This document shows positions 1 through 7,420 of a stretch of DNA of 16,109 nt, piece by piece; the first letter of the stretch is position 1, and each line of letters opens with the position of its first letter. Source of the DNA: Bacteroidales bacterium (GTDB taxonomy: Bacteria > Bacteroidota > Bacteroidia > Bacteroidales > VadinHA17); NCBI GenBank assembly GCA_003501665.1, contig DNOQ01000050.1, positions 1-16,109 on the forward strand. The letters are read 5' to 3'. The notes under the pieces were generated by a model, which was not told the DNA's origin, made no database searches, and saw only the letters and a program-made list of their open reading frames with translations. A program made the position numbers and the translations under genes.

Positions 1-2623
1 AAGTTTTGATGAATTTTATTTCTGGGGCGATATGCTCCTGAATGATTTTGATGATGTTGACAAATACCTGGCCGATCCCTCTGCAGTTTTCAGAAATGTC
101 CGGGATCTGAAAAAGATCGATGAAGAATTTGGCGGACTGACACCGGAACAGGCAGAAATTATAACAAGGTTCTGGACAAATGTGAATCCTTCAAAACTTA
201 CAAGGGAAAAAACCGGATTTCTGAATGTATGGTCAATACTTAATGAACTCTATCACGCTTTCAGGAATTCTCTCCGTGCAAAGAACATTGCGTATGAAGG
301 GATGATATTCAGGGATGTTGCAGAAAACCATATTGCGGAAATTTCATCAGGATTGAATTGGGAGCAGGTTCATTTTATTGGCTTTAATGCCTTGAATGAG
401 TGTGAAAAAGCTCTCATGATGAGGCTTAAAAAAGAAGACAAAGGCCGTTTCTACTGGGATTATGATAATTCTTACATAAACGGAAGCCGGATCAATTCAG
501 CAGGATTTTTCCTGATAGACAATATTAAAGTATTTGGGAATGATATGCCGGATGACTGGACCTATGACACTCAGCTCTCCAGGCCGGATAAAAATGTAGT
601 CAGAAGAATTATCAGTACCACCTCCGATATTGCGCAGGTGAAAATGCTACCCGATCTTATCGGAAAATTGCCCGGACTAACTCCTGACAATGCCCATCAG
701 ACAGCAGTCATTCTTGCAGATGAGAATCTTCTGATCCCTGTGCTGTCGAGTCTCCCTGAGAATGTTCAGGACATTAACATTACAATGGGATATCCTCTCC
801 GGCAGACTCAGGTTTATGCCCTGATAATAAGGATACTTGAGATGCAACGTACCGCAAGGATCGAGGGAGACCATCTTCTCTTCAGCTTCAGGGATATAAG
901 CAGGGTAATCGATGACAATCTGATCTCGGGATTATTAAAACCTTCAGATGTTACTATATATCAGGACATCAGGGACAGGAAATTACTATGGATACCTTCA
1001 GTTTTTTTTGCCGGTTCTGAACTACTTTCCGGAATATTTATAAAACCAATGTCACCGGCTCTTTTGTCGGATTATCTGAGGGAATTGCTATTGCTCATCA
1101 GTTCAGTGGATCCCGTAATAAACGGGGAAACGGAAGAACGACCGGCAGAGCAAAGGATAAGGGATGAATTCATTTACCGGATATTGATTTCACTGAACCG
1201 TCTCGACAGCGCTTCAGCAGCTGCAGGTATTGATCTGACCGTCACTATCTGGACAAAGATACTGGAGAGGATCCTTAACCTTCAGTCAGTGCCCTTTTCA
1301 GGAGAACCCCTATCGGGTATACAGGTGATGGGGATACTTGAATCACGGACACTTGATTTCAGGAACATTATATTGCTTTCGGCTAATGAAGGTATATTAC
1401 CGTCTGTTACCGCTTCTTCATCATTCATACCATTCAGTCTCCGTGAAGCATTCGGTCTTCCTTCAATAAATCATCAGGAATCAATATTTGCTTACCACTT
1501 TTTCAGGCTGTTACACAGGGCCGGGAATGTGACTTTCGTGTATAACTCGGGCTCCGAAGGCCTTAAAAGCGGTGAAATGAGCCGGTTCCTTCAACAAATG
1601 TTATATGGATCCGGACCAAAACCGGAAATGGCTGATCTCAGTTTCAGCATCAGAACACAGCACAAAATAAGCGAAACTGTTGAAAGGAGTGATGAGCATA
1701 ACAACATACTTTTTGTAAGATTCACCGGAAATTCCGGAGGAAAGATCAGGTATATCTCGCCATCGGCTATCAATACCTGGCTTAACTGCAGAATGAAATT
1801 CTATTACAGATACGTTTGCGGCCTGGAGGAAAAAGAAAAAATCACGGAAGAGATCGATCCGGCACAGCTGGGAACACTTCTCCATGATACCATCCGTAAT
1901 CTTTATGCTGATTACGCCGGCAAGGTCCTTAATGTTACAGCCATTGATACAATAGCAGGTGACAGGCAGAAAATCATTCAGACGATAAGCAATGCCATTG
2001 AAGTTAATTTTAAATGTGATAATAATCTGATTATTGCAGGAAATGAGATGATTATAAGGGATGTTCTGGCTGTTTTCATTGACAGGATACTTCAGCGCGA
2101 TAAAATGATCGCACCATTGAAGATAGTATCGCTTGAAGAATTATTCTTATTCAGTGTCAGTATAAAAACTGCTTCCGGACGTATCAGTCTTAATACCGGA
2201 GGAAAAATCGATCGGATCGACAGTAAAGATGGAATAACCAGGATAATTGATTATAAGACCGGTAATGTTGCTGATTCGACAGCTTCTGCAGACAACCTTT
2301 TTGAGGAGGACAGGGATAAGGAACTTGACGGATGGCTTCAGACTCTGTTATATTGCGAATCATATCTTGCACAGAATAAAGGCGTCAGGTTATTGCCGGT
2401 AATATATAAGCTTAAGCGGGCACAGGGAAAAGATAATTCTGAAATGCTCCTGATAAAACCAGATATTATCATTGATGATTATGATAAAGTACGGGATCAG
2501 TTTCTCAGTAACCTTTCAGTCACGCTGGGAAATATCTTCAGCTCTGAAGAGCCATTCGTTATGACTCAGAAGAGCTGGGGCAAATGTAATTATTGTCCGT
2601 ACAGGGTTTTGTGCCAGAGATGA
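1..2623 (+). CDS. AddB-like PD-(D/E)XK nuclease, 5' end outside window
   Basis: This gene probably encodes the nuclease subunit of an AddAB-type double-strand-break repair system. The frame is open from base 2 through the ATG at 32 with no stop (reading SFDEFYFWGD before that Met), so 32 is an internal Met and the start lies left of the window. Numbering from that Met, about 863 residues are seen. The N-terminal two thirds resembles a degenerate UvrD-type helicase fold, including the stretch NIILLSANEGILP. The C-terminal nuclease domain shows H618 in LGTLLHD, D727 in KIDRID, the D740-Y-K742 core in IIDYKTG, and Q770 in LQTLLY. C586 plus C852, C855 and C861 (C-x2-C-x5-C at the end) match the 4Fe-4S staple of AddB-family nucleases. 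The family assignment comes from these motifs; pairing with an AddA homologue upstream is inferred. It ends 5 bases from the convergent PII-like gene. Confidence 0.88.
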   Translation, partial: SFDEFYFWGDMLLNDFDDVDKYLADPSAVFRNVRDLKKIDEEFGGLTPEQAEIITRFWTNVNPSKLTREKTGFLNVWSILNELYHAFRNSLRAKNIAYEGMIFRDVAENHIAEISSGLNWEQVHFIGFNALNECEKALMMRLKKEDKGRFYWDYDNSYINGSRINSAGFFLIDNIKVFGNDMPDDWTYDTQLSRPDKNVVRRIISTTSDIAQVKMLPDLIGKLPGLTPDNAHQTAVILADENLLIPVLSSLPENVQDINITMGYPLRQTQVYALIIRILEMQRTARIEGDHLLFSFRDISRVIDDNLISGLLKPSDVTIYQDIRDRKLLWIPSVFFAGSELLSGIFIKPMSPALLSDYLRELLLLISSVDPVINGETEERPAEQRIRDEFIYRILISLNRLDSASAAAGIDLTVTIWTKILERILNLQSVPFSGEPLSGIQVMGILESRTLDFRNIILLSANEGILPSVTASSSFIPFSLREAFGLPSINHQESIFAYHFFRLLHRAGNVTFVYNSGSEGLKSGEMSRFLQQMLYGSGPKPEMADLSFSIRTQHKISETVERSDEHNNILFVRFTGNSGGKIRYISPSAINTWLNCRMKFYYRYVCGLEEKEKITEEIDPAQLGTLLHDTIRNLYADYAGKVLNVTAIDTIAGDRQKIIQTISNAIEVNFKCDNNLIIAGNEMIIRDVLAVFIDRILQRDKMIAPLKIVSLEELFLFSVSIKTASGRISLNTGGKIDRIDSKDGITRIIDYKTGNVADSTASADNLFEEDRDKELDGWLQTLLYCESYLAQNKGVRLLPVIYKLKRAQGKDNSEMLLIKPDIIIDDYDKVRDQFLSNLSVTLGNIFSSEEPFVMTQKSWGKCNYCPYRVLCQR

Positions 2624-2628
2624 CACTT

Positions 2629-3837
2629 TTATTTTAATTTGTGAACATAAGCTGCCGGTGAATCAAGGACATGTATTCTCTCAGTTGGATCCTCCCTTAT
2701 AGTGCTTATTTCCAGAAGCATATCCACCACCTTGTCGGTAATATCAGCAGGTACGTTAATGGCGCTTCTTATCATTGTGGATGATATACCCTCATTAACT
2801 TTTCTGGCAAGCGGTATAACTTTTTCAGAGACTGCACCGGTGGCGCCTACTTTCAGACATGCTTCCCTTAAAATGTCGATCCTGTCCTCATCTGAGATTA
2901 TTGAAATCTCGCAATTATTCTGAGGAAAAAGTGATTTTATTGATTTCTTTTCCTGATGTTCCTCATTCAGCCTCTTTCTCCAGCCTGTTCCTGATTTCAG
3001 CTGATCGATTGCAGCGATTATCTGTTCGATTGTTGCAGCATATTTTTGTTTGCCGATCTTCAGATATGTATCGAGTAAACCCATTGAAACAGGCGTCTGA
3101 TAAATAAAGCCTCGTCCGGGCAGATCGAGCCGCAACTGTTCAATAAGGATCCTTATAATACTTTCCGAATCCTGTTCGGGCATCACAAGATGCACTATTT
3201 CCTTCTCGGGAGAAATTGTAATCCTTATCAGTCCGAGCTGATCCCTCATATAATTTCCGGATCCGAATGTAACCAGGGGGACACATAATCCGAGATCGAG
3301 CGCTGCTTTAGCCAGAGATTCACCGCTTCCCGGAGAAGAAAGTACACAAACCACACATGATAATTTGTGAAGAAGGACATCACTGTAGTCCCTGCATGTT
3401 GTTGCATCGAGAAAATCGATATTTACTGAAGGTTGTTCTTTGCTGAATTCCATAAGGTCCTGGGAAAATATTGTACCTCTGCCCGGTATATGTAATTCAC
3501 CGGTTTCAATAATATTATCGATGACTTTTTTTGAATTTTCCCTTGGTACTGTAAATCTGAAGATATCCACGGGGATATTTCTGAGGCTTACTTTTTCTCC
3601 CGGAAGGTTAAATCTGCGCGGTTTAGTCACTTCACGTACAAACCTTCCGTTTTCAATGTATGCAGTTACGCCCAGATCATTTAGGAATACAGAAACTTTT
3701 TCACTTATTAATTCATTTACAATACAGGTTATTCTGCTTACCCTGTGGGGTGAGTAAATCCCCTTTGCCATCTGTGTTCTCCAGACCGTTCTGGAAGGAG
3801 AAAACACTTTTTCTTTTATGGGGTGCTCCTTATTCAT
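2629..3837 (-). CDS. Multi-domain PII-like regulatory protein, partner of the DUF1538 transporter
   Basis: A 402-residue protein with at least two, and probably three, PII-like (ferredoxin-fold) units in one chain. Unit 1 (about 34-128) begins with the strand SRITCIVNE and ends with PGRGTIF (about 118-124). Unit 2 (about 161-253) ends with the matching PGRGFIY (about 240-246), with a helix ESLAKAALDLGL between. Unit 3 (about 308-402), CEISIISDED followed by an REACLKVGA helix and an STMIRSAINVP strand, has the same strand-helix-strand rhythm but is more divergent. Classical PII proteins (GlnB/GlnK) are about 112-residue homotrimers that bind ATP/ADP and 2-oxoglutarate and control transporters or enzymes. 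I see no clear T-loop tyrosine. I chose ATG 3837, which overlaps the stop of the upstream transporter gene by 8 bases; the frame can be extended only to a TTG at 3843, and ATG 3771 is a shorter alternative. The tight overlap implies translational coupling and a regulatory role for the transporter (inferred). Confidence 0.75.
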   Translation of the reverse strand: MNKEHPIKEKVFSPSRTVWRTQMAKGIYSPHRVSRITCIVNELISEKVSVFLNDLGVTAYIENGRFVREVTKPRRFNLPGEKVSLRNIPVDIFRFTVPRENSKKVIDNIIETGELHIPGRGTIFSQDLMEFSKEQPSVNIDFLDATTCRDYSDVLLHKLSCVVCVLSSPGSGESLAKAALDLGLCVPLVTFGSGNYMRDQLGLIRITISPEKEIVHLVMPEQDSESIIRILIEQLRLDLPGRGFIYQTPVSMGLLDTYLKIGKQKYAATIEQIIAAIDQLKSGTGWRKRLNEEHQEKKSIKSLFPQNNCEISIISDEDRIDILREACLKVGATGAVSEKVIPLARKVNEGISSTMIRSAINVPADITDKVVDMLLEISTIREDPTERIHVLDSPAAYVHKLK

Positions 3838-5890
3838 TTGCAACCGTGTTCCGTCTTAACAAAATAGATCTTCTTTGTTTTGCCTTGATGAGCAGACCAT
3901 AAAGAAGAACTGAAATTATTGGAAGCGCTGAAGCCATAGCCAGTAATCCAAATCCGTCAGGAATATTCATTTCCCCGCTTATACTAAGTCCCATAGCCAG
4001 AACCAGTGGTACGGTAACCGGACCAGTGGTAACTCCACCGCTATCCCACGCGATTGCTGTCAGTTCCTCGTCGCTAAAAATGGTAAGGAGGATCAGCAGT
4101 ATATATGATGGTATAATAAACCACACAAGGGGCAGATTAAAAAGTATCCTGCACAGACCCAATAACATCCCGGAACCGACTCCGAGTGAAACGATCTGAA
4201 CAAGTTGTGCCTTTTTAATTGTACCAACAGTTATGCCCTCAACAGTTATTCCCATCGCGTTAAGGGCAGGCTCAGCCATAGTGGCCCCGTAACCGAGTCC
4301 GTATGCAAAGATCAGTACCAGAAAAATACCAAGGACAGAGAGCTTCCTTCTGAATAATGGAGGACTTGTGATAATATGTTCATATGTTCTGCCGGCTTCG
4401 TTGAACTGATCCTCAATGAATTCAACAGGTAGTATGGTCCCGTTATCATTAAAATTGAAGTAAGACTTATGGGTGCCATCTGTAGAGATGGTGGTGTAGA
4501 GCAGACTCTTATCGAAATTATTTATGACTATCCTCTCAATAAATTTATCCTCATGTGCAAAAGCTCTGGGCAGTTGAGCCCCGACATCGCCTCCGAGGGT
4601 TGCCAGCCCCAGCTTTATACCTGATGTTAAAAGGATCATACCGATCAGTGTAAAAACTATTCCCAGAAAAACTTCATCTTTATATCTGATCTTTTCCCTG
4701 AGAAATCCGGTAAGGACAATCAGAAGCAGCAATGACAGAGGAATTACTGCTCTGGCACCGTTGTATGCCTCCAGAGCAAATGTTTTTCCCACGGATCCCG
4801 TTTTATTATTTTCTGTTGTCAATTTCAGATATGACAGCATTTCTCTCTCTGTTTCTGAGGCATTGTTTATTATCCAGTCTTCCACAGGGAGGTTACCCAG
4901 TAAAGAAGAACGTGTTGCCGGATCGTTATTAAGGGAAAGGATTGCTGACTGATATGATTCAACATTGTTGAAATATGAGATTCTTCCTTTTTCCGTTCCA
5001 TGAGTGAATGCATACCGGCGAAGTTGTTCCTCATTCCCGAAAAGAATTAGTGACTTTTTTCGTTCCTTCGCAGAAAAGAATTCAACTTCCGAAGAAGGTT
5101 CAGGTGCTCTAAAATTCAGTATGAAGCTCAGGATGTACACGGCCAGTACCGGTAATGCAGATGCAAGCAGAACTATCCCGAAACCGCTGCCGGTGCTTTT
5201 ACCTTTCCCGGCAGCCCTTGATATTCCTATACCGAGTGCAAGAACAAGCGGGACAGTAACTGCTCCCGTCGTAACGGCTCCGCAATCCCATGCAAGTCCA
5301 ATGATCCTTTCAAGGTTGCCATCAGACACGAAAAACAGTGAAATTATCAGTAAAACAGGAATGATGATCAGGATAAAAGGTTTGATGGAAAGATTATAAT
5401 AGAACCTGAACATTCCCATGGCTACAGCGACGCCAACACCAATGCCAACTGAAAGGATAAGCCATTCGGCATAATCGTGGAGAATCAAATAAAGCAGAGG
5501 CGCTTCCCATGCTGTTACTGTGGAACCGGCAGTCCTGAGTGCCGTGATCGCAGGTTCTGCGAGAGTTGCTACAAAACCCAGTATCAGACCAAAAACAGAT
5601 ATTACCAATATTCCCGCCCTGGCAGGTAACTTTACTCCCACGCGCTCTCCAAGAGGCATGAATCCCAGTACGAGACCTTCAAGGAAAAATGTGAGGCCAG
5701 TAATAACAAGGCCTATGCCTCCCGCAGTCAGCAGCGCATTGCTTAAAGGTACCCTGAGAATTAAAACCTGAAATATTATCAGATAAATGATTATGAAGGC
5801 AACCGACCTGATCTGGGCAATGATCCTGCTTCGTGCATACCCCGACAGCATTACTAATGCATCCCTCAGAGGTACCTTTTTATGCTTCAT
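3830..5890 (-). CDS. Fused two-domain DUF1538 membrane transporter (UmpA/UmpB-like)
   Basis: A 686-residue polytopic inner-membrane protein built from two DUF1538 halves. The internal repeats are clear: GFVATLAEPAITAL (about 105-118) matches GYGATMAEPALNAMG (about 533-547), and LAWDCGAVTTGAVTVPLVLALG (about 199-220) matches IAWDSGGVTTGPVTVPLVLAMG (about 613-634). The acidic AEP and AWD motifs inside membrane segments are candidates for cation or proton binding. Between the halves lie two hydrophilic regions (about 262-378 and 447-512) flanking hydrophobic segments at about 380-435. As I recall, the separate DUF1538 pair UmpA/UmpB of Halomonas was reported to act as a two-component Na+(Li+,K+)/H+ antiporter; this gene would be a single-chain equivalent. 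Substrate and direction here are inferred. It starts 10 bases after the ribH stop and its 3' end overlaps the PII-like gene, so all are probably cotranscribed. Confidence 0.82.
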   Translation of the reverse strand: MKHKKVPLRDALVMLSGYARSRIIAQIRSVAFIIIYLIIFQVLILRVPLSNALLTAGGIGLVITGLTFFLEGLVLGFMPLGERVGVKLPARAGILVISVFGLILGFVATLAEPAITALRTAGSTVTAWEAPLLYLILHDYAEWLILSVGIGVGVAVAMGMFRFYYNLSIKPFILIIIPVLLIISLFFVSDGNLERIIGLAWDCGAVTTGAVTVPLVLALGIGISRAAGKGKSTGSGFGIVLLASALPVLAVYILSFILNFRAPEPSSEVEFFSAKERKKSLILFGNEEQLRRYAFTHGTEKGRISYFNNVESYQSAILSLNNDPATRSSLLGNLPVEDWIINNASETEREMLSYLKLTTENNKTGSVGKTFALEAYNGARAVIPLSLLLLIVLTGFLREKIRYKDEVFLGIVFTLIGMILLTSGIKLGLATLGGDVGAQLPRAFAHEDKFIERIVINNFDKSLLYTTISTDGTHKSYFNFNDNGTILPVEFIEDQFNEAGRTYEHIITSPPLFRRKLSVLGIFLVLIFAYGLGYGATMAEPALNAMGITVEGITVGTIKKAQLVQIVSLGVGSGMLLGLCRILFNLPLVWFIIPSYILLILLTIFSDEELTAIAWDSGGVTTGPVTVPLVLAMGLSISGEMNIPDGFGLLAMASALPIISVLLYGLLIKAKQRRSILLRRNTVANE

Positions 5891-5900
5891 GGCATTACTG

Positions 5901-6398
5901 TTATTCCGGCTCCTCTTCGGTTTCCATGAGAAGAGAAGCCATTTTTATTGCTGTTACAGCAGCTTCGTCTCCTTTGTTTCCATGTTTTCCACCAGCTCTT
6001 TCGACAGCCTGCTGATGTGTTTCCGTTGTAAGAACCCCGAAAATAAATGGGATCTCATGATCCAGATTCAGCTGGGTGATCCCTCCGGTTACGCCCTGAC
6101 AAATGTATGTAAAATGTGGTGTCTCACCCTGTATGACGCAACCAAGACAGATAACAGCATCAGGATCATCCGCCGATGCCAGGAGTTTTGCGCCAAAGGT
6201 CAGTTCGAATGTACCAGGGACATGCTTTACAATAATGTTATTCTCCCGGACTCCGTGTTTTTTGAGGGTTTTTACGGCCCCTTCGAGCATAGCATGCGTA
6301 ATCTCGTGGTTCCAGTCTGCAACAACTATCCCGATCCTCATCATTCCGGCATCGGGAATAGTGCCGGGATCATACGCCGAGAGGTTCGCTGTAGCCAT
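5901..6398 (-). CDS. ribH: 6,7-dimethyl-8-ribityllumazine synthase
   Basis: This cytosolic enzyme of riboflavin biosynthesis condenses 5-amino-6-ribitylamino-uracil with 3,4-dihydroxybutanone 4-phosphate to form lumazine, the substrate of riboflavin synthase. The protein has 165 residues, the normal size for subunits that form pentamers or 60-mer shells. Visible hallmarks are ADWN with W29-N30, VPGTFEL (60-66) for the pyrimidine pocket, GETPHF with catalytic H95 (91-96), and ERAGGKHGNKG (133-143) with R134 for the phosphate site. ATG 6398 gives a short N-terminal arm before the first strand (RIGIVVADWN), as is usual. It lies 4 bases after the TPR gene and 10 bases before the DUF1538 gene, so it sits within an apparent operon. 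No FMN riboswitch is seen upstream. Confidence 0.97.
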   Translation of the reverse strand: MATANLSAYDPGTIPDAGMMRIGIVVADWNHEITHAMLEGAVKTLKKHGVRENNIIVKHVPGTFELTFGAKLLASADDPDAVICLGCVIQGETPHFTYICQGVTGGITQLNLDHEIPFIFGVLTTETHQQAVERAGGKHGNKGDEAAVTAIKMASLLMETEEEPE

Positions 6399-6402
6399 AC
6401 AA

Positions 6403-7083
6403 TTATATCAGAAGCTTAATACGGGCAATATATTTTTCAATTGAAGCGCCTTCGGTACTCTCGGAATATTCGTTATGGATCCTTTCATATATTTTAAGTG
6501 CTTCAGCATAATTCCCGTTAAGTTCCTGCAGTTCACCTGCCTTCATAAGAAAAAGGGGTGTATTGAAGGAATTGCCGGCAAACTCTGCTGCCTCAAGATA
6601 TTTTGCAATGCCTTTTTCCACTTCTCCAAGCTCAACATAAGCGTCTCCCGTTGCACCAATGGCAAGCGATCCCAGAATTTTGTCCCTTTTCCTGTATTTT
6701 CTGAGCATTTCAATAGCTTCATCAAACTGACCAAGATGAAGATAGCATACGCCGGCACTGTACCTTGCAAGGTTCCCTGCATGAGTTAATTTATAATCAT
6801 TTGTAATATCAAGAAATCCGAGATAATTACCATCACCATTGAGCGCCAGATAAAGTGAATCCATTTCCAGATACCTTTCTGCCTGGTACATCTGCGACTG
6901 CGCTTCGGCATTTCTTTTGTTTAAATACATCCGGCCAAGCCAGAAAAGTGCAACCAGCGCAACAATTATACCCAATCCTATACTAAGTGATTTATAATTT
7001 GCTTCAAGAAACTGCTCGGTCTTGGTAAGAGTCTGCTCAACATTCTTCATCCTCCCCGGATCATCTTTCGATTTCTTTGCCAT
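6403..7083 (-). CDS. TPR-repeat membrane-anchored protein
   Basis: A 226-residue protein with a basic, soluble N-terminus, one transmembrane segment (about 33-53, SLSIGLGIIVALVALFWLGR), and a periplasm-facing C-terminal part with about three tetratricopeptide repeats. The clearest are LARYSAGVCYLHLGQFDEAIEMLRKY (split here as 105-130), GATGDAYVELGEVEKGIAKY (143-162) and AGELQELNGNYAEALKIYER (182-201). The arrangement resembles YfgM-type or BamD-like scaffolds, which bind partner proteins at the envelope; the precise role is unknown. I chose ATG 7083 over the longer reading to 7122 because the extra 13 residues are not conserved-looking and cover the likely -7 element. A TPR gene beside ribH and opposite recF is a common Bacteroidota order as I recall. 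Confidence 0.8.
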   Translation of the reverse strand: MAKKSKDDPGRMKNVEQTLTKTEQFLEANYKSLSIGLGIIVALVALFWLGRMYLNKRNAEAQSQMYQAERYLEMDSLYLALNGDGNYLGFLDITNDYKLTHAGNLARYSAGVCYLHLGQFDEAIEMLRKYRKRDKILGSLAIGATGDAYVELGEVEKGIAKYLEAAEFAGNSFNTPLFLMKAGELQELNGNYAEALKIYERIHNEYSESTEGASIEKYIARIKLLI

Positions 7084-7119
7084 ATCAGAATAAAAAATTA
7101 ACTTAAAATTTTTCCTTCG

Positions 7120-7154
7120 CAAAAGTAATTTATTTCAAATAATTTTAAAACAAA
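7120..7154 (-). promoter_or_regulatory. Candidate Bacteroidota-type promoter for TPR-ribH operon
   Basis: On the minus strand, TACTTTTG (7120-7127) matches the Bacteroidota -7 consensus TAnnTTTG exactly. It lies about 36 bases upstream of ATG 7083. A TTTG at 7151-7154 could serve as -33, but the 23-base spacing is longer than the usual 19 or so, so only the -7 element is well supported. Confidence 0.4.
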
Positions 7155-7253
7155 TACTTAAAAAAACAAAACCAGCGGCTTAATATGCGATAGAATTGAT
7201 TTACAGCTTAATGAAAGCGAATGCAATATTAGCAATTCTTTTATTAGTTTTGT

Positions 7254-7280
7254 ATTGACAACCGATAATGTAATAATTTG
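7254..7280 (+). promoter_or_regulatory. Weak promoter candidate for recF
   Basis: ATTG at 7254-7257 is followed after 16 bases by TAATTTG (7274-7280), one base short of TAnnTTTG. If used, transcription would start near 7287 and the octamer array would occupy most of a roughly 135-base leader. A TTGACA at 7255-7260 overlaps, but Bacteroidota primary sigma factors do not rely on that box. Confidence 0.25.
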
Positions 7281-7317
7281 AATATTTATCATGACATCCG
7301 GTGACCGTCATCCGGTA

Positions 7318-7340
7318 GTGTCTTCGGGCCTTCGTGGCAA
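7318..7340. repeat. Possible dispersed-repeat fragment next to the octamer array
   Basis: The bases GTGTCTTCGGGCCTTCGTGGC, just before the array, resemble the TTCGTGNCTTCGTGGC-type intergenic elements that I recall from many environmental bacterial genomes, where they give spurious ATKARRH peptides. The minus-strand reading here contains exactly that peptide. This recognition is from memory and needs a genome-wide search. Confidence 0.3.
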
Positions 7341-7420
7341 ACCCTGAAACCCTGAAACCCTGAAACCCTGAAACCCTGAAACCCTGAAACCCTGAAACCC
7401 TGAAACCCTGAAACCCTGAA
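7341..7420. repeat. Ten perfect tandem copies of an 8-base repeat
   Basis: The unit ACCCTGAA repeats exactly ten times with no mismatch over 80 bases, and its last base is immediately followed by the recF ATG at 7421. The opposite strand reads TTCAGGGT. Since 8 is not a multiple of 3, every plus-strand frame meets TGA each 24 bases, and the in-frame TGA nearest recF is at 7409-7411; the array therefore cannot extend the RecF protein. The minus strand is open in all frames through it. Confidence 0.97.

Larger units (their letters stand above)
7084..7420. other. Divergent intergenic region between the TPR gene and recF
   Basis: This is the only gene-free stretch above 300 bases. From the left it holds the minus-strand promoter candidate for the TPR-ribH operon, an AT-rich stretch up to about 7180, a plus-strand promoter candidate near 7254-7280, a short dyad with direct repeat (CATCCGGT at 7295-7302 and 7309-7316, around the palindrome CGGTGACCG at 7299-7307), a spacer 7318-7340 that looks like dispersed-repeat material, and the ten-copy octamer array 7341-7420. 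A frame on the minus strand crosses this array and reads GFQGFRVS repeats; it is a by-product of the repeat and overlaps the N-terminus of recF. Confidence 0.7.

Noticed and set aside
5787..6419. 210-residue plus-strand frame opposite ribH
   Set aside because: It covers ribH and the start of the DUF1538 gene in antisense; both are well supported by family motifs, so this is a shadow frame.
5901..7083. FMN riboswitch search around ribH
   Set aside because: ribH is internal to an operon with a 4-base gap, and no conserved riboswitch core was seen upstream of the TPR gene.
7255..7260. TTGACA box upstream of recF
   Set aside because: It matches the E. coli -35 but has no -10 at 17 bases, and Bacteroidota sigma factors use other elements.
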